Of a DNA stretch of 64,000 nucleotides, positions 21,173-33,879 are shown one piece after another. The stretch spans positions 1 to 64,000 of the forward strand of contig NZ_JADEXU010000023.1 of NCBI RefSeq assembly GCF_015206895.1, read 5' to 3'. The translations under genes were made by a program, and so were the position numbers. The notes beneath the pieces were generated by a model. The model did no database searches, was not told the DNA's origin, and saw only the letters and a list, made by a program, of their open reading frames with translations. The first letter of the stretch is position 1, and every line of letters starts with the position of its first letter. This DNA comes from Nostoc sp. LEGE 12450. Lineage in GTDB: Bacteria; Cyanobacteriota; Cyanobacteriia; Cyanobacteriales; Nostocaceae.

Positions 21173-22006
21173 TTAACGCTGGGATTTTAATTCGATTTCG
21201 CTATAAATCTGCAATGCAGAACGCCAAACTATATACCCTTCGGGACTTAAATGTAAGCCATCAGTAGTAAATTCGCGGCGGAGATTTCCTTGCTTGTTAG
21301 TAAACAGGGGATATAAGTCAAGATATTTGACACCTTTTTTGGTAGAAATACTTTGCAGTTGCTGATTCAACCCCTGAATGCGACTATTGGCAACAGCTAG
21401 AAGTTTATCTCGTCCTTTCCAGGTTGCTTCCTCTGCCCCATGTGGCAAAATCGATTGCACAACAATTTGCGCGGCGGGATGCCTCTTTCGGAGGTAATTG
21501 ATAATTTGTCGCTGATTATCTAAAATTTCCTCGTTGCTTACCCCCCGAATTAGGTCATTAATGCCAATCATCACAAAAATGACCTCTGGTTTGCTGGGGT
21601 CAAATATTTTCAACCTGTTTAAGAGTCCATTACTGGTTTCACCAGAGATCCCTTGATTGAGCCAAGTTTTACCTTCGGGTAATAACTCAGGGGGAAACCA
21701 TAAACTCAGAGAATCTCCTGCCAGGATGGTTAAATGCGGAGGACGTTGGTCAGCAGCGACCTTGGCTTCTTGCTTGAGAATTTCTACCCACTCTTGGTAA
21801 GTGAGTTGGTGACGACGGCCCAAATCAGGTGTAGCAATTTGGGTTGAGTTGTTCAGGTTAATTTGTTCTGGGGATGTTACTATCCCAAAAAAAGCGGCCA
21901 ATTTCTGCTGTTGCCAAATTAGCAGAATGACCGCCAACATTAGGATGCCGTTGGTTAACAGCGAGAAAAATGCCCAGATAGGAAAGGTTTTTGCAGAAGT
22001 AGACAC
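21173..22006 (-). CDS. SGNH/GDSL-type hydrolase
   Basis: ILAGDSLSLWFP, IFVMIGINDLIRG, TDGLHLSPEGY. Confidence 0.9.
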   Translation of the reverse strand: MSTSAKTFPIWAFFSLLTNGILMLAVILLIWQQQKLAAFFGIVTSPEQINLNNSTQIATPDLGRRHQLTYQEWVEILKQEAKVAADQRPPHLTILAGDSLSLWFPPELLPEGKTWLNQGISGETSNGLLNRLKIFDPSKPEVIFVMIGINDLIRGVSNEEILDNQRQIINYLRKRHPAAQIVVQSILPHGAEEATWKGRDKLLAVANSRIQGLNQQLQSISTKKGVKYLDLYPLFTNKQGNLRREFTTDGLHLSPEGYIVWRSALQIYSEIELKSQR

Positions 22007-22102
22007 GACTAGCGAAATTTACCAATTATTTGAATCAAATTTTAACGCTAGCGATCGCAAATTACACAATCTTAAATTGGAGAATGGGGAGCAGAGGGAG
22101 CA

Positions 22103-22158
22103 AGGGGGAAATAACCAATTCCCAATGCCCAATTCCCAATTCCCAATGCCCACTTCCT
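22103..22158. repeat. Tandem heptamer (cccaatt/cccaatg) intergenic repeat
   Basis: caattcccaatgcccaattcccaattcccaatgccc. Confidence 0.8.
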
Positions 22159-22163
22159 ACTAA

Positions 22164-23606
22164 CTAAGTCGGACGATCGCCAAACTCGGAGTTGTAACCC
22201 TCTTCACCGTGTTCGTTGATATCCAAACCTTGCAATTCTGCTTCTTCTTTGACACGCAGCCCGACTGTAGCATCGATAACCTTGAGAATAATCCACGTAC
22301 CAACACCTGCGATCGCGTAAGCAATGGCAATTGCTAATAGTTCAACTCCTAATTCACCAAAATTACCACGCAGCACTCCGTCTTTACCTCCGCCGTTGAC
22401 TTGAGTTGTGGCAAAGATGGCCGTTAAAATCGCCCCCACTGTCCCACCAACGCCATGCACGGGATAGGTATCTAAAGCATCATCAATTTGCAGCTTATGC
22501 TTGAAACTCACAGCATAGAAGCAAACAAAGGCGGTGATGAAACCAATTAAAATAGCTGATAGCGGTGTTACAAATCCGGCGGCGGGAGTGATGCCTACTA
22601 AACCAGCAACGGCTCCTGTAGCTGCTCCCACGGCTGTGGGTTTACCCCGTAAAACTGCTTCCAAAATTAGCCACATTAAAGTCGCCGCCGCCGCCGACGT
22701 ATTGGTGGCAACAAAGGCTGTTGTTGCTAAATTTGTTGTTAAGTCACCAGAAGTTCCACTGGCAACAGTTAGGGCACTCCCCGCGTTGAAACCAAACCAA
22801 CCAAACCACAGCAAGCCAGCACCCAGCAAGATGAAAGGAACGTTGTGCGGCGGACTAAGGCGATCGGGATGGGTTTTCCGAGGGCCAAGAACGATCGCTG
22901 CTACCAGAGCAGAAATACCAGAACTAATATGAACTACTGTGCCACCTGCAAAGTCTAGGGCACCTAATCCACCATATAAACCCAAGAATCCACCTTTCGC
23001 CCATACCATGTGGGCTAGTGGGGCGTAAACAAAGGTTGACCACAGCAGCACAAACAGCGAATAGGCGCGGAAACTCATCCGCTCAACGAGTGCCCCAGAA
23101 ATTAAAGCTGGGGTGATAATGGCAAACATGGCTTGATAAATCGTGAATGCCTGGTGGGGAATCGTTCCGGCATAAGAGACGACATCAGCATATTTGGGGT
23201 CTGCTGCTTTGAGTGCATCTTCATAAGGTAGATGCGGTAAGTAGCCTTGAGTCTCTAAACCGACACCGTTCAACCCAAACCACTGCAATCCACCGATGAA
23301 TGGCAACCCTGGTGCAAAAGAAAGACTATAACCCCAGAGAATCCAGGTAACTCCCACGATCGCCATTAACACAAAGCTCATCATCAATGTGTTTAGGATA
23401 TTGCGCGATCGCACAAATCCACCATAGAAAAACGCCAATCCTGGTGTCATTAGCAGCACCAATGCTGCTGAAATCAGCATAAATGCTGTGTCTCCAGTAT
23501 CAGCAGCTGGTACAGCAACTGGTGTTTGGGCAAAAGCATTACCCATTAGCGGTCCTGCCAAAAATAGTAGGGTCATAGCCCCAATCATCACAACTTTCTT
23601 CAACAC
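22164..23606 (-). CDS. amt: Ammonium transporter
   Basis: DTAFMLISAALVLLMTPGLAFFYGG; DDALDTYPVHGVGGTVG. Confidence 0.95.
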   Translation of the reverse strand: MLKKVVMIGAMTLLFLAGPLMGNAFAQTPVAVPAADTGDTAFMLISAALVLLMTPGLAFFYGGFVRSRNILNTLMMSFVLMAIVGVTWILWGYSLSFAPGLPFIGGLQWFGLNGVGLETQGYLPHLPYEDALKAADPKYADVVSYAGTIPHQAFTIYQAMFAIITPALISGALVERMSFRAYSLFVLLWSTFVYAPLAHMVWAKGGFLGLYGGLGALDFAGGTVVHISSGISALVAAIVLGPRKTHPDRLSPPHNVPFILLGAGLLWFGWFGFNAGSALTVASGTSGDLTTNLATTAFVATNTSAAAATLMWLILEAVLRGKPTAVGAATGAVAGLVGITPAAGFVTPLSAILIGFITAFVCFYAVSFKHKLQIDDALDTYPVHGVGGTVGAILTAIFATTQVNGGGKDGVLRGNFGELGVELLAIAIAYAIAGVGTWIILKVIDATVGLRVKEEAELQGLDINEHGEEGYNSEFGDRPT

Positions 23607-24173
23607 TTCTTTTTCTTCCTAAGCACCAACGATTTGTATCCTTAACTACATTTGATTATTTTTAGCTACACATTTTTGTCTTAAAAGTTACTTAACTTTA
23701 ATTTTGTGGAAATGTTAACAAAAATATAATCCGGATTGTAGTTGCCAAAATGGAAACAAGAGTGTAACGATGCAATGATTGCATCTTTTTGTGCAGGATA
23801 GCATTTTATGCAAGCGCTACAAAACTCCAAATTTTTAGTTACTTACTGTTACAAAACAAGATACTTGTAAAAATTGATAATTATTATCAATTTTCAGAAA
23901 ATTTGTACAAATTTATCATGAATTCTCTTTATCTCTACGCATTTACGCGGGAGATATACAGATTGTTGCTTATCTTCGGCTGGTTATTAAAAAACCTTGG
24001 CGATTTTTGGTCAGCTTATTATGTGTTTAGGGAATTCCAGCAAAAGAAACATCCCATCTCCAGATAGCACAGATGTGCTATCCAAACAAATTTACAAATA
24101 ATTTTGGATAATTTATTTTTTGTCAGTCTTTGAAAAGCGGGTATTAGAAAATTTATTAATCTAGAAGTTCTAC

Positions 24174-24497
24174 TTAAGGTCTGGGTGCAAACATGATAAT
24201 GAGAACACTCACTAAAGCTAAACATGCTCCTATGAGGTCGTAGCGGTCTGGAATTACACCGTCTACCTTCCAACCCCAAAACATTGCTATTGCGATAAAA
24301 ACACCACCGTAAGCAGCATACACTCTGCCAAAATTTGCCGATTGAAGAGTTGCAATAATCCCATAGAAAGTTAAAGCAATTGCACCCAATATGCCCCACC
24401 AGAACGGCTTACCTTCGCGCAACCACAACCAGATTAGGTAGCCTCCTCCAATTTCAAATAAACCAGCCCACAAAAAATACAGCAGAGACTTAATCAT
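24174..24497 (-). CDS. YnfA/UPF0060 family small membrane protein
   Basis: AGLFEIGGGYLIWLWLREGK...FGRVYAAYGGVFIAIAMFWGW. Confidence 0.9.
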   Translation of the reverse strand: MIKSLLYFLWAGLFEIGGGYLIWLWLREGKPFWWGILGAIALTFYGIIATLQSANFGRVYAAYGGVFIAIAMFWGWKVDGVIPDRYDLIGACLALVSVLIIMFAPRP

Positions 24498-24708
24498 TTG
24501 ACAAATTTATCCATCAGCTAGAACTCAGTGAAATTACGCTAACGCTTTTAACTAAACTATTGTCATTAATTGAAGTAAGTTTATTGACCTGGGCATTGGC
24601 ATTGGATATTAGGTATTAGGCATGGTGGGCAATCTCCTTGTCTCCCCTTTAATCTCCCTCATTTCCCTGCTTCTTCCCCAGCCCCCAGAATGTAGATAAG
24701 GCTTAAGG

Positions 24709-27700
24709 ATGAAAGCACCATTACCTAATAACGAAATACAGAGAATCGAGACACTTTTGGAGTATAAAATTCTCGACACACCATCTGAAGCTGCCTTTGA
24801 TGATCTCACCCGTTTAGCCTCGTATATTTGTCAGACTCCTATTGCCTTAATTAGCTTAATTGATACAAATCGCCAGTGGTTCAAGTCAAGAGTCGGTTTA
24901 GATACCCTAGAAACACATCGAGATTTAGCATTCTGTAGCCATGCTATTTTACAGCCTGACGTTTTTGTTGTGCCTGATGCAACAAATGACGAAAGGTTTG
25001 CCACCAACCCTCTGGTTACATCTGACCCCAATATTCGGTTTTATGCTGGTGTACCTCTGGCTAACCCTGAAGGATATGCTCTAGGAACTCTGTGTGTGAT
25101 TGATTATGTACCACGAGAACTTACTCCAGAGCAGATAGAGGCATTACGAGCATTAGGCCGTCAAGTCATCAAGCAACTGGAATTGCGCCGAAATTTAGCA
25201 AGTTTGGTACTTGTTACCAAGAAAAGCAAACAGGCACAGAAGGTAAGCAAACAATTTTTCAAAAAGATTGCAGCAGGTTTTGGTGTAGCATCGGTAATTT
25301 TAGTTTTGATTGGTGTATTTTCCTATCAAAATACAACAGTATCTACTAATAATCGCAGTATATTAAAAAATATTTCTCAAAAAATCAACAGTTTAGAAGA
25401 ACTACTGTCTCAAATAAAGGATGCGGAGACTAGGCAACGTAGTTACATTATTACTGGAAAACCAACTTATCTCAAACCCTATCAAGAATCACTTGCCAAT
25501 GTCGAGCAAGAAATTGCCAAACTAAAGAATTTAAGCACAGATCAACCAAACCAACAAAAGCAGATTGCAACGCTTGAAGTTCTAATTGCAGATAAACTTA
25601 CTGAACTAAACCAGACTATCAACTTACGCCAAAAAAAGGGAGTAGAGGCGGCGTTGCAAGTAGTACTGACAAATAAAAGTCAAAATCTCATGGATGATAT
25701 CCGCAAGGAGATCAATGAGATAGAGAACGAGGAAAGGGAGCGGCATCAGCAACTTTCACAAACAGCAAAAGCTTGGACTCGCAAAACAACTGTGACAATT
25801 GCGATCGCTATTTGCCTAAGTTTTATTGTTCTTGCTGTAGTTTACTACTTCATTTATCATGAGGTAACAGAGCGCAAAAAGACAGAAGAAAGCTTAAATC
25901 AAGAACGCAACTTTATCTCAGCAGTTGTTGATACAGCCAGCGCATTGGTAATAGTTCTCGATTCTCAAGGGGAAATTGTTCGTTTCAACCAAGCTTGTGA
26001 GCAAATAACAGGTTACTCCTTCGATGAGGTGAGGGGTAGGTATATATGGAACTTGTTGCTAATTCCTGAAGAGATGGAATCAGTTAAAGCAGTTTTTCAG
26101 GAATTGCTAACTGGTAGAGGCTTTTTGGAGAACGAAAACCATTGGATAATGAAGGATGGCAGTCGCCGACTTATTGCTTGGTCGAATACCTTCTTAAAAG
26201 ACTATGAAGGAGCAGTGGAATACATTGTTAGCACTGGCACTGACATCACCGATCGCAAACGAGTACAACAGCATTTAACTGCACAATATGCTGTAACTCG
26301 TGTTTTGGCAGATTCTACCACAATCAACGAGGCTAACCCCCGAATCCTGCAAGGAATCTGTGAGAGTTTGGAATGGGATTTAGGTGAAATTTGGATGGTC
26401 GATCAGCAAGCAAATGTGCTGCGTTTTCTTTCCATCTGGCATAAAGCATCCCTTGAAGTGCAAGAATTTGAAGCACTGAAGCGGCAAACCACATTTATAG
26501 AAGGAATTGGACTACCTGGACGTGTTTGGGCTAGTTCTGAAGCTGTTTGGCTGACTGATGTCGTTAATGATCTGAATTTTCCTCACTTCAAAATCGCGGC
26601 TCAATTAGGACTACACGCAGCTTTCGGTTTTCCAATTCGGACTGGTAACAAAATTCTGGGCGTGATTACTTGCTTCAATCGTGAAATCAAACCTCCTGAC
26701 CAAGATTTAGTTAACACGATGAATTCTATTGGTGAGCAAGTGGGCCAATTTATTCAGCGTAAGCGGGCTGAAGAGGAATTACAACGCCAAAACTTGCGAT
26801 CGCAACTTTTTACCGAAATCACTCTCAAAATTCGCCAGTCTTTGCAAATCGAAGAAATTCTCGAAATCACTGTCAAGGAAGTGCAAAAGATTCTCCAAAC
26901 TGACCGAGTTTTAATCTATCAGCTTTTACCAGATGAGTCTGCAACCTCCGTTGTTGAAGCAGTAATTTCTGGCTTACCAGAAATCAAAGAGCAAAATATC
27001 ACCGCCCCTTACTTACGAGCAGAATATCTGCGACAGTACTATCTACAAAAGTACCGTCAAGGAGAGATTTTAGGGCTGGCTGAGTTAGATTTACTCGAAG
27101 TCCAACAAAGTGACCTGAAATTAATCCAACAGTTTGGGGTCAAAGTCAACTTTGTTGTACCTATTTTGGTCAAAGAAGAACTTCGCGGTTTGCTCATAGT
27201 TCATCAGTGTGATGATTCTCACCAATGGTCTAGTTTTGAAACTCATCTCTTGCGGCAAATAGCTGACCAAGTAGGCATTGCTTTAGCCCAAGCTCAACTT
27301 TTAAAAGCAGAAATTCGTCAGCGAGAAGAACTTGAAATTGCACGTCACCAAGCGGAATTAGCTTCTCAGACTAAAAGTGCTTTTTTGGCAAATATGAGTC
27401 ATGAAATTCGCACTCCCATGAATGCTGTCTTGGGGATGACCAGTTTGGTTTTAGATACTCCCTTAAATCCAGAACAACGAGATTTTATTGAAACAATTCG
27501 GATTAGTGGAGATGCCCTTTTAAGTTTAATCAATGAGATTTTGGATCTTTCCAAACTTGAGGCTGGAGAAATGGTTCTCGAAGCTCTAGATTTTAACCTA
27601 TCCACTTGTGTTGAAGAGGTGGTGGAATTATTGGCTCCATCAGCCCATAATAAGGGGTTAGAAATTGCTGCACTACTTTATAGCAACGTCCCTACTCACC

Positions 27701-29436
27701 TCAAAGGCGATGCTAGTAGGTTACGGCAAATTCTGATGAACCTAATTAGCAACGCTATCAAGTTTACTAGCGTTGGTGAAGTCGTAGTGCAAGTAGAATT
27801 GCGATCGCCTTTGCCAAAGCCATCGCTTTCCTCCACAACAGCCACCATCTATTTTGCCATTACAGATACAGGTCTTGGCATTAGCCCTGAAGACCAACAC
27901 AAAATCTTTACGCCATTTACCCAAGTGGATGCTTCTACCACTCGCAAGTATGGCGGTACCGGTTTAGGATTAGCCATCTGCAAACAACTGGTGAATTTGA
28001 TGGGAGGAGTCATTGGGGTGGAAAGCGAGATGGGGAAAGGCTCTAAGTTTTGGTTTGAGGTGCCTTTTGCCAAACAACTTGAGTCTGTTTTGCCAAACTG
28101 CGATCGCTTGCCTGCGCCACGCTACGCAAAGGTAAGGGGCGATCGCGGATTTTTGAACAATCGCCGCTTGTTAGTGGTAGATAGTAATGCTACTAATTGC
28201 AAAATTATCTATCATCAAGCTACCGGTTGGGGAATGCAGGTAGATCGAGTTGATAGTGTTCCTGCTGCACTCATTGCTATTCAGGAAGCTTGTGAGCGGG
28301 GGAATTCTTATGATGTCGTCTTGGTTGATATGCAAATGGCTCAAACTTCTGGCATGACTTTAGAAGAACAAATTAAAGCCAATTTTGCAATTGCTAAGAT
28401 ACCTTTGATTATACTCTCCTCTATTAATCAACGCGCCCAATTGCAACGGGCGCTCAAAATAGGATTTGCTGCTTATTTAGTCAAACCCGTTAAGCCCTCT
28501 CGACTCCTTGATACCATTATGAATATTCTAAAAACTCAGCCTCAACCAGAAGAAGGGTCTAAAAAAAGAAGGCTAGACGCTACCACAAAAATCTCAAGTA
28601 CAGAAATTTCCTGTATTCTTACTTCCTCTGCCCCTAACCCCTCTACTCAATTCCAGTTAAGAATTCTCTTAGCTGAAGATAATTTGGTGAATCAAAAAGT
28701 CGCCCTGAAGCAACTTCAGAGTTTAGGCTACAAAGCCGATGTTGCTGCCAATGGAGAGGAAGTTTTGCAGCTATTAGAAAAAATTCCTTATGATTTGATT
28801 CTAATGGATTGCCAAATGCCAATTCTTGACGGTTTAGAAACCACAAAAGAAATTCATCGTTGGCAAGAAGACACTTTTGCTCTGCGTCGTCGTCCTGTAA
28901 TAATTGCAATGACGGCTAATGCCATGAAAGAAGACCAACAAATGTGTCTCAATGCAGGAATGGATGACTATCTGAGTAAGCCAGTGTTTAAAGAAAAATT
29001 AGCTGCCACTCTAGAACATTGGACAGGCGTTATCCTCTCAAAACAAGAGCTAGTTGTTGATGAACAGACAGTTTCGACCACAAACAACGACACAAATAAC
29101 CTAGCAATTGATTGGGAACACTTGCATCGTATATCGGAAAATGATGGAGAATTTGAATTAAATCTATTGCAAATATGCCTTGAAGATGTTAGACCCCGTT
29201 TAGAGATAATGATTGCAGCGATCGCATCTGATGACTTTGGGCAAATTGCGCGAGAAGCTCATCACCTTAAAGGTGCAAGTGCCAACGTTGGAGCCACAGC
29301 TATGTATCTAGCTGCTGACAAACTAGAAAAGTTAGCTTACGAGCAAGAGCTTAGAGATGCTACTAACTTAGTTTTAGAGTTAAAAGAATTTGTCAACTCT
29401 ATGCAAGACTTTTTAACACGAAAGAATTCAGTCTGA
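24709..29436 (+). CDS. Hybrid sensor histidine kinase (GAF-CHASE3-PAS-GAF-HisKA-HATPase-REC-REC-Hpt)
   Basis: [37 protein letters not shown]; receiver [15 protein letters not shown]; Hpt [13 protein letters not shown]. Confidence 0.9.
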   Translation: MKAPLPNNEIQRIETLLEYKILDTPSEAAFDDLTRLASYICQTPIALISLIDTNRQWFKSRVGLDTLETHRDLAFCSHAILQPDVFVVPDATNDERFATNPLVTSDPNIRFYAGVPLANPEGYALGTLCVIDYVPRELTPEQIEALRALGRQVIKQLELRRNLASLVLVTKKSKQAQKVSKQFFKKIAAGFGVASVILVLIGVFSYQNTTVSTNNRSILKNISQKINSLEELLSQIKDAETRQRSYIITGKPTYLKPYQESLANVEQEIAKLKNLSTDQPNQQKQIATLEVLIADKLTELNQTINLRQKKGVEAALQVVLTNKSQNLMDDIRKEINEIENEERERHQQLSQTAKAWTRKTTVTIAIAICLSFIVLAVVYYFIYHEVTERKKTEESLNQERNFISAVVDTASALVIVLDSQGEIVRFNQACEQITGYSFDEVRGRYIWNLLLIPEEMESVKAVFQELLTGRGFLENENHWIMKDGSRRLIAWSNTFLKDYEGAVEYIVSTGTDITDRKRVQQHLTAQYAVTRVLADSTTINEANPRILQGICESLEWDLGEIWMVDQQANVLRFLSIWHKASLEVQEFEALKRQTTFIEGIGLPGRVWASSEAVWLTDVVNDLNFPHFKIAAQLGLHAAFGFPIRTGNKILGVITCFNREIKPPDQDLVNTMNSIGEQVGQFIQRKRAEEELQRQNLRSQLFTEITLKIRQSLQIEEILEITVKEVQKILQTDRVLIYQLLPDESATSVVEAVISGLPEIKEQNITAPYLRAEYLRQYYLQKYRQGEILGLAELDLLEVQQSDLKLIQQFGVKVNFVVPILVKEELRGLLIVHQCDDSHQWSSFETHLLRQIADQVGIALAQAQLLKAEIRQREELEIARHQAELASQTKSAFLANMSHEIRTPMNAVLGMTSLVLDTPLNPEQRDFIETIRISGDALLSLINEILDLSKLEAGEMVLEALDFNLSTCVEEVVELLAPSAHNKGLEIAALLYSNVPTHLKGDASRLRQILMNLISNAIKFTSVGEVVVQVELRSPLPKPSLSSTTATIYFAITDTGLGISPEDQHKIFTPFTQVDASTTRKYGGTGLGLAICKQLVNLMGGVIGVESEMGKGSKFWFEVPFAKQLESVLPNCDRLPAPRYAKVRGDRGFLNNRRLLVVDSNATNCKIIYHQATGWGMQVDRVDSVPAALIAIQEACERGNSYDVVLVDMQMAQTSGMTLEEQIKANFAIAKIPLIILSSINQRAQLQRALKIGFAAYLVKPVKPSRLLDTIMNILKTQPQPEEGSKKRRLDATTKISSTEISCILTSSAPNPSTQFQLRILLAEDNLVNQKVALKQLQSLGYKADVAANGEEVLQLLEKIPYDLILMDCQMPILDGLETTKEIHRWQEDTFALRRRPVIIAMTANAMKEDQQMCLNAGMDDYLSKPVFKEKLAATLEHWTGVILSKQELVVDEQTVSTTNNDTNNLAIDWEHLHRISENDGEFELNLLQICLEDVRPRLEIMIAAIASDDFGQIAREAHHLKGASANVGATAMYLAADKLEKLAYEQELRDATNLVLELKEFVNSMQDFLTRKNSV

Positions 29437-29739
29437 ATTCTACACGAGTAGCGGAAAAATATGTGAGTTTAAGTCCTACACTAATTAATTTTGAATTCTG
29501 GATTCTTTTTAATCAGAAATAAAGTAACAAATCACACCTCACTTCCCAACCAAAAATAATTGGGTATAAATTCCAAATTAATATACAAAAACAGCCTTGA
29601 TACAACTGTACCAATAAAAAAGATTAGCATTTACAGGAATAAAACTTGTATAGAATCTTCCTACATCTCCAGCAACTTTAGCTGATATAGTAGCTGATAC
29701 CGTCATTACTTGGCGATTTATGATTATTCAAGAGGTCTT

Positions 29740-30165
29740 ATGAAACGCTTAATCTACATCATCCCTGTGACTGCAATTAGCTTACTGACATTGGTAGGAT
29801 GCAACAGCGATCAAAAATCCACTACTCAAACTCCTACTACCACAGAAACCACTAAGGCGACAACAGGATCAAAAACTCCTGCTGCTACGCAGGGAGGTTT
29901 TGATACTTTGGCTAGTGTCGTTACAAATACAAAAACTGCGGTGCAAGGCGGAAACTTTGACAAAGCTCAACAGGAATTTAATAAGTTTGAAAATTCTTGG
30001 TCTAAAGTTGAGGATGGTGTCAAAACTAAATCTTCCAAAACCTATAATGTCATCGAAGATGCTGCGACCCAAGTGAAGGGTTCGCTGAAAGCAAAAGATA
30101 AAGCGAAATCTCTTAAAGGGTTACAAACACTTGAGACAAACATCGCCACTGTTTCTAAAAAGTGA
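29740..30165 (+). CDS. Small lipoprotein of unknown function
   Basis: MKRLIYIIPVTAISLLTLVGC lipobox signal; ATG at 29740. Confidence 0.75.
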   Translation: MKRLIYIIPVTAISLLTLVGCNSDQKSTTQTPTTTETTKATTGSKTPAATQGGFDTLASVVTNTKTAVQGGNFDKAQQEFNKFENSWSKVEDGVKTKSSKTYNVIEDAATQVKGSLKAKDKAKSLKGLQTLETNIATVSKK

Positions 30166-30300
30166 TGTAAAACAAACATAGAGTAGGAGTTAAAAGACAA
30201 GATACACCAAGAAAAAAGTCTTTATATCTGGCTTTGGACAAATAATTATGTAGTTTATCAGGTTGCAAACTGCGATAGTTTCCACTGGAGATTTTGGATA

Positions 30301-30576
30301 ATGCGTTCATTTCGCAAATACCACCGGACTCTGGCGATTATTTTGGCTTTACCGCTTGCTGTAACATTGTTAACTGGTATTGCAGCTACCTTGGTAGGTG
30401 AGTGGTCAGCTAATATTGGAGTTCCACGTAGTCTACTACTTTCAATTCATCGTGGTGAAATCTTGGGTTTACAGGGAATCTACCCGATTTTGAACGGACT
30501 AGGATTATTAGGGTTGTTGGTTACTGGATTAAGTATGACTAGTTTGTTTCGTAAGAAAAGGTCAAAATCTGAGTAA
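30301..30576 (+). CDS. PepSY-associated small membrane protein
   Basis: FRKYHRTLAIILALPLAVTLLTG...SIHRGE. Confidence 0.6.
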   Translation: MRSFRKYHRTLAIILALPLAVTLLTGIAATLVGEWSANIGVPRSLLLSIHRGEILGLQGIYPILNGLGLLGLLVTGLSMTSLFRKKRSKSE

Positions 30577-31032
30577 GGATTAGTCAAAAGCGATCGCAGT
30601 CTTTTAAGGTATAAAAACAAGTCAGTTAACCTGCGATCGCAAATAGTGAAATTAAACCATAATCCATTCTCTCCAGTGTTGGAAAAGTCATTGTAGAAGC
30701 AGTTCCTAGACATATTGCTCCTGCTTTAGAACGGACTAGAATTTGGATAGACATAACTTTTTCAATTCTTTGACAAGCTCCTGTAACATCAAGCGATTAA
30801 CTTAAAAAATATTGCTTTTAACAAAATAACGACCCGTAGCAACAACTAAAAAATATTTCAAATTTCTTGACTTTTAAGTTACTCAGTACTGAATGCTGAG
30901 TAAAAAGTAACATTAGGACAAAAGCCAAGCAATTAGCGTGGATTTAGGGGAATACAAAACGTTTTGCTACTGCTAAGAGGACTTTTAAAACATCCTCTAA
31001 ACTAACAAATATTTTTGAAGGTTCAAATAACT

Positions 31033-32031
31033 ATGAATAATCTATCTCATCAGTATCTAGAAGAAAGTAATAAAAAGGAGAAGCTTTTATATACTGCTGA
31101 TACAGTGCGTGCTTATCTTCGCGAGATTGGACGGATACCTTTATTAACTTATGAGCAGGAGATTAATTTCGCCAAGCAAGTTCAAAAAATGATGGGTTTA
31201 CTAGCTACGAAAGAAAAATTAGCTATTCAATTAAAACGTCAACCAACACAACAAGAGTGGGTTGAAAATATAAATATTGGTGAAAAATCACTGCTACAAC
31301 AGCTACATCAAGGGCAAAAAGCCAAGCAGAAAATGATTCAGGCTAACCTGCGACTTGTAGTATCTATTGCTAAGAAATATCAAAGACATAACCTAGATTT
31401 TCTCGATTTAATTCAAGAAGGAAGTTTAGGCTTAGAGCGAGGAGTTGAGAAATTTGACCCAACTAAAGGGTACAAGTTTTCAACTTATGGCTATTGGTGG
31501 ATTCGTCAGGCAATTACACGAGCGATCGCCGAACAAGGACGTACTATCCGCTTGCCTATTCATATTACAGAAAAGCTGAACAAAATCAAGCGGATTCAAC
31601 GTGAACTAACTCAAAAGTTAGGTCGTACTCCTACCGCAGTTGATATCGCTGAAGAACTATCTTTAGACCCAAAACAAATTCGAGATTATTTACTTTTAGC
31701 ACGTCAACCTGTCTCTCTAGAATTACGAGTTGGCTCAGACAAAGATATAGAATTACAAGATATGTTGGAGGATAATGGACTTTCCCCAGAATTATACGCT
31801 GAACAGAAGTTTCTCCAACAAAATATTCAAAATTTATTGTCAAAATTAAATCCCCAGCAACGACAAATATTAACTTTCCGTTTTGGTTTAACAGATGGAA
31901 ATGAACTTTCTTTAGCAGAGATTGGTCAACGTATGGGTATTAGTCGAGAACGAGTGCGACAGATAGAGCAACAAGCTTTGGGTAGTCTAAGAAGACATAA
32001 GGATAAGATACACAGCTATCTAGCTAGTTAA
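31033..32031 (+). CDS. RNA polymerase sigma factor, RpoD/SigA family (group 2)
   Basis: [53 protein letters not shown]; region 4 [15 protein letters not shown]. Confidence 0.93.
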   Translation: MNNLSHQYLEESNKKEKLLYTADTVRAYLREIGRIPLLTYEQEINFAKQVQKMMGLLATKEKLAIQLKRQPTQQEWVENINIGEKSLLQQLHQGQKAKQKMIQANLRLVVSIAKKYQRHNLDFLDLIQEGSLGLERGVEKFDPTKGYKFSTYGYWWIRQAITRAIAEQGRTIRLPIHITEKLNKIKRIQRELTQKLGRTPTAVDIAEELSLDPKQIRDYLLLARQPVSLELRVGSDKDIELQDMLEDNGLSPELYAEQKFLQQNIQNLLSKLNPQQRQILTFRFGLTDGNELSLAEIGQRMGISRERVRQIEQQALGSLRRHKDKIHSYLAS

Positions 32032-32137
32032 TTCGTAAGCCGAATGTCTTGTTATTTGCTCTTTACTTAAATCCGCAGAGTTTGGTAAATCCTGATGGGC
32101 GATGCCTGTGACAAGGTGCTAAGAGCGTCTATGCAAT

Positions 32138-32776
32138 CTACAAAAACAGAGATTGAACAGTCAGATCCTTCTGGGTGATGCTGAAGTTATGTTGTTCTGC
32201 TGTCGCAATGAATGAAACGATCGCTTCACACGCCACAGCAACGGTTAACATCACCAGGTTTCGTGCCAACGGATAATCACAGACATCATCATTAACCTCG
32301 GAAGGAACGCGATAAACGTCATTCCAAATCACTTCTGCATAATCTGCTGCTAGCCCAGCATGAAGACAAGGAATGCTTAATTTTTCAGCATAATCTTTCA
32401 CTGCTTGACGTGCCACGCTATTGTCAAAAACATCGACAATTAGCTGGCTGTCTTTGAGTAGTTGAGTAGTATTTGCTGGTGTCAGCTCCTTTGTTTTGGC
32501 ATCAACTTTAGTACCAACTGCTCGATATAAATTATTTGCCAAAATTTTCGCCTTAAACGCTCCAACATCAGAACGGTAATAAGGCTGAGTCGAAAGGTTA
32601 CGCTCTTCAATGCGATCGCGATCAATCACTGTAAGTTTATCAAAACCAGACCGAGCTAAGTTTTCTGCAATGTTAGCTCCTAATGCTCCAGCGCCACAAA
32701 TTGTTACAGGATAATTTTTTAGCTTTGTCATCACAGCATTGGTGCGGTAAAGCTGTTCGTGAAAAAAGATGCTCAT
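32138..32776 (-). CDS. E1-like ThiF family adenylyltransferase
   Basis: TICGAGALGANIAENLARSGFDKLTVIDRDRIEERNLSTQPYYRSDVG; candidate catalytic Cys in DDVCDYPLARN. Confidence 0.85.
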   Translation of the reverse strand: MSIFFHEQLYRTNAVMTKLKNYPVTICGAGALGANIAENLARSGFDKLTVIDRDRIEERNLSTQPYYRSDVGAFKAKILANNLYRAVGTKVDAKTKELTPANTTQLLKDSQLIVDVFDNSVARQAVKDYAEKLSIPCLHAGLAADYAEVIWNDVYRVPSEVNDDVCDYPLARNLVMLTVAVACEAIVSFIATAEQHNFSITQKDLTVQSLFL

Positions 32777-32784
32777 TGTGTTTA

Positions 32785-33627
32785 CTACTCTTGTTGTTCC
32801 ATCACACCTACTAAGGATTGCAAGTCAAAATCGCGATCGCGTCCACTCAGACAAATACCAGAACTGACAACAGTTAAATCAGTTTTAGCGATCGCACTAC
32901 TATGGCGAACACCATCAGCTGTTGTCCAATCGACTGTCCAGTAATCGCTGCGATCGTGAAATTGATTTAAGGTACCGCCACCCATTTGCAATGCCTTTCT
33001 CAACCGCTTTTCATCCTGTTGGGGTTGAGTAAATCCCTCAATGCGCCGAGTTGCTAATTCATACACTGTGCGGATTTCTGGAGTAATGCCTTTAAACTGT
33101 AATTCCTCAGCAGGAGTGAGTTGCTTGACGGCAGATTGCAGAGTTTCAGAAATTACCGGATCGGTGCGACGATCGACTTCCTCAAACCAGCATGAATGTC
33201 CATTCCATCGGGCAATGATTTGCTCAAAGGTAACGCCCTCGGTAACTAAGTGGACTGCGATCGGCTTAACTACCTTCAACCGTTGACGCATATCTACTTC
33301 ATTTACAGGATATGCTAACCAAGTTTGTCTCCGCAGTTGGTGTGCTAACCGCAGTCGTATTTGGGAAAAGTGTTGCAGGTATTCTGCAATTTGGGGTAAG
33401 TCTGCTTCTTCTACAACCGTTGCTGTTTTCTCATCCACAGCCTGAAAGATGCCCCAACCTTCAAATTTACTAGGCTTTGGACTGAAGGTGTAGATCATCC
33501 CGGCTACCCGTGTGCGAACTCGTCCACCCTTGACGCAGGGGGCAAGGAATTGGGTGGTATGTAACTGTGCTTCTGCGATCGCAATTTGGTTGATTAGCTT
33601 ACGGATGTCAGTCATAACTAATACCAA
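32785..33627 (-). CDS. Conserved hypothetical, coupled to the E1-like gene
   Basis: 280-aa ORF ending 8 nt upstream of the ThiF ORF, same strand. Confidence 0.7.
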   Translation of the reverse strand: MVLVMTDIRKLINQIAIAEAQLHTTQFLAPCVKGGRVRTRVAGMIYTFSPKPSKFEGWGIFQAVDEKTATVVEEADLPQIAEYLQHFSQIRLRLAHQLRRQTWLAYPVNEVDMRQRLKVVKPIAVHLVTEGVTFEQIIARWNGHSCWFEEVDRRTDPVISETLQSAVKQLTPAEELQFKGITPEIRTVYELATRRIEGFTQPQQDEKRLRKALQMGGGTLNQFHDRSDYWTVDWTTADGVRHSSAIAKTDLTVVSSGICLSGRDRDFDLQSLVGVMEQQE

Positions 33628-33756
33628 TTTTTTTAAACAAGGTTACAGATGCAACCCTATAAAATCTGACTTTCTTAATTACGAATTACGAATTAATATA
33701 ATTCTGCGTGCAAGTTGGTGGAGCATTGCGTGTTCTCAGTTACTAGAGGGACTCCG

Positions 33757-33813
33757 CTGGTGAGTTGTTACACACTCTTTCAAGGATGGCTACTTTTAAG
33801 CCTACCTCCCAGG
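33757..33813 (-). other. 23S GTPase-associated-centre (H43/H44, L11-binding) mimic within E1
   Basis: Aligns with remembered E. coli 23S ~1052-1107 CCAGGAUGUUGGCUUAGAAGCAGCCAUCAUUUAAAGAAAGCGUAAUAGCUCACUGG. Confidence 0.85.
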
Positions 33814-33865
33814 TTCTTCGCACTCCCCGTTCACACACGCCCACTGCATTTGGCAGTGTTACTTT

Positions 33866-33879
33866 TCCTCTCGTACTAG
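33866..33879 (-). other. 23S sarcin-ricin loop (H95) mimic within E1
   Basis: 14-nt identity CTAGTACGAGAGGA with the universal SRL; lower stem UACU/AGUA restored by flanks. Confidence 0.85.

Noticed and set aside
23789-24067. 92-aa ORF 23789..24067 and overlapping minus ORF 24019..24399
   Set aside because: Low-complexity AT-rich intergenic sequence; the minus ORF is out of frame with the well-supported YnfA gene.
32785-33627. PRTRC system protein B assignment
   Set aside because: ThiF neighbour suggested it, but no recognisable PRTRC-B motif; left as conserved hypothetical.
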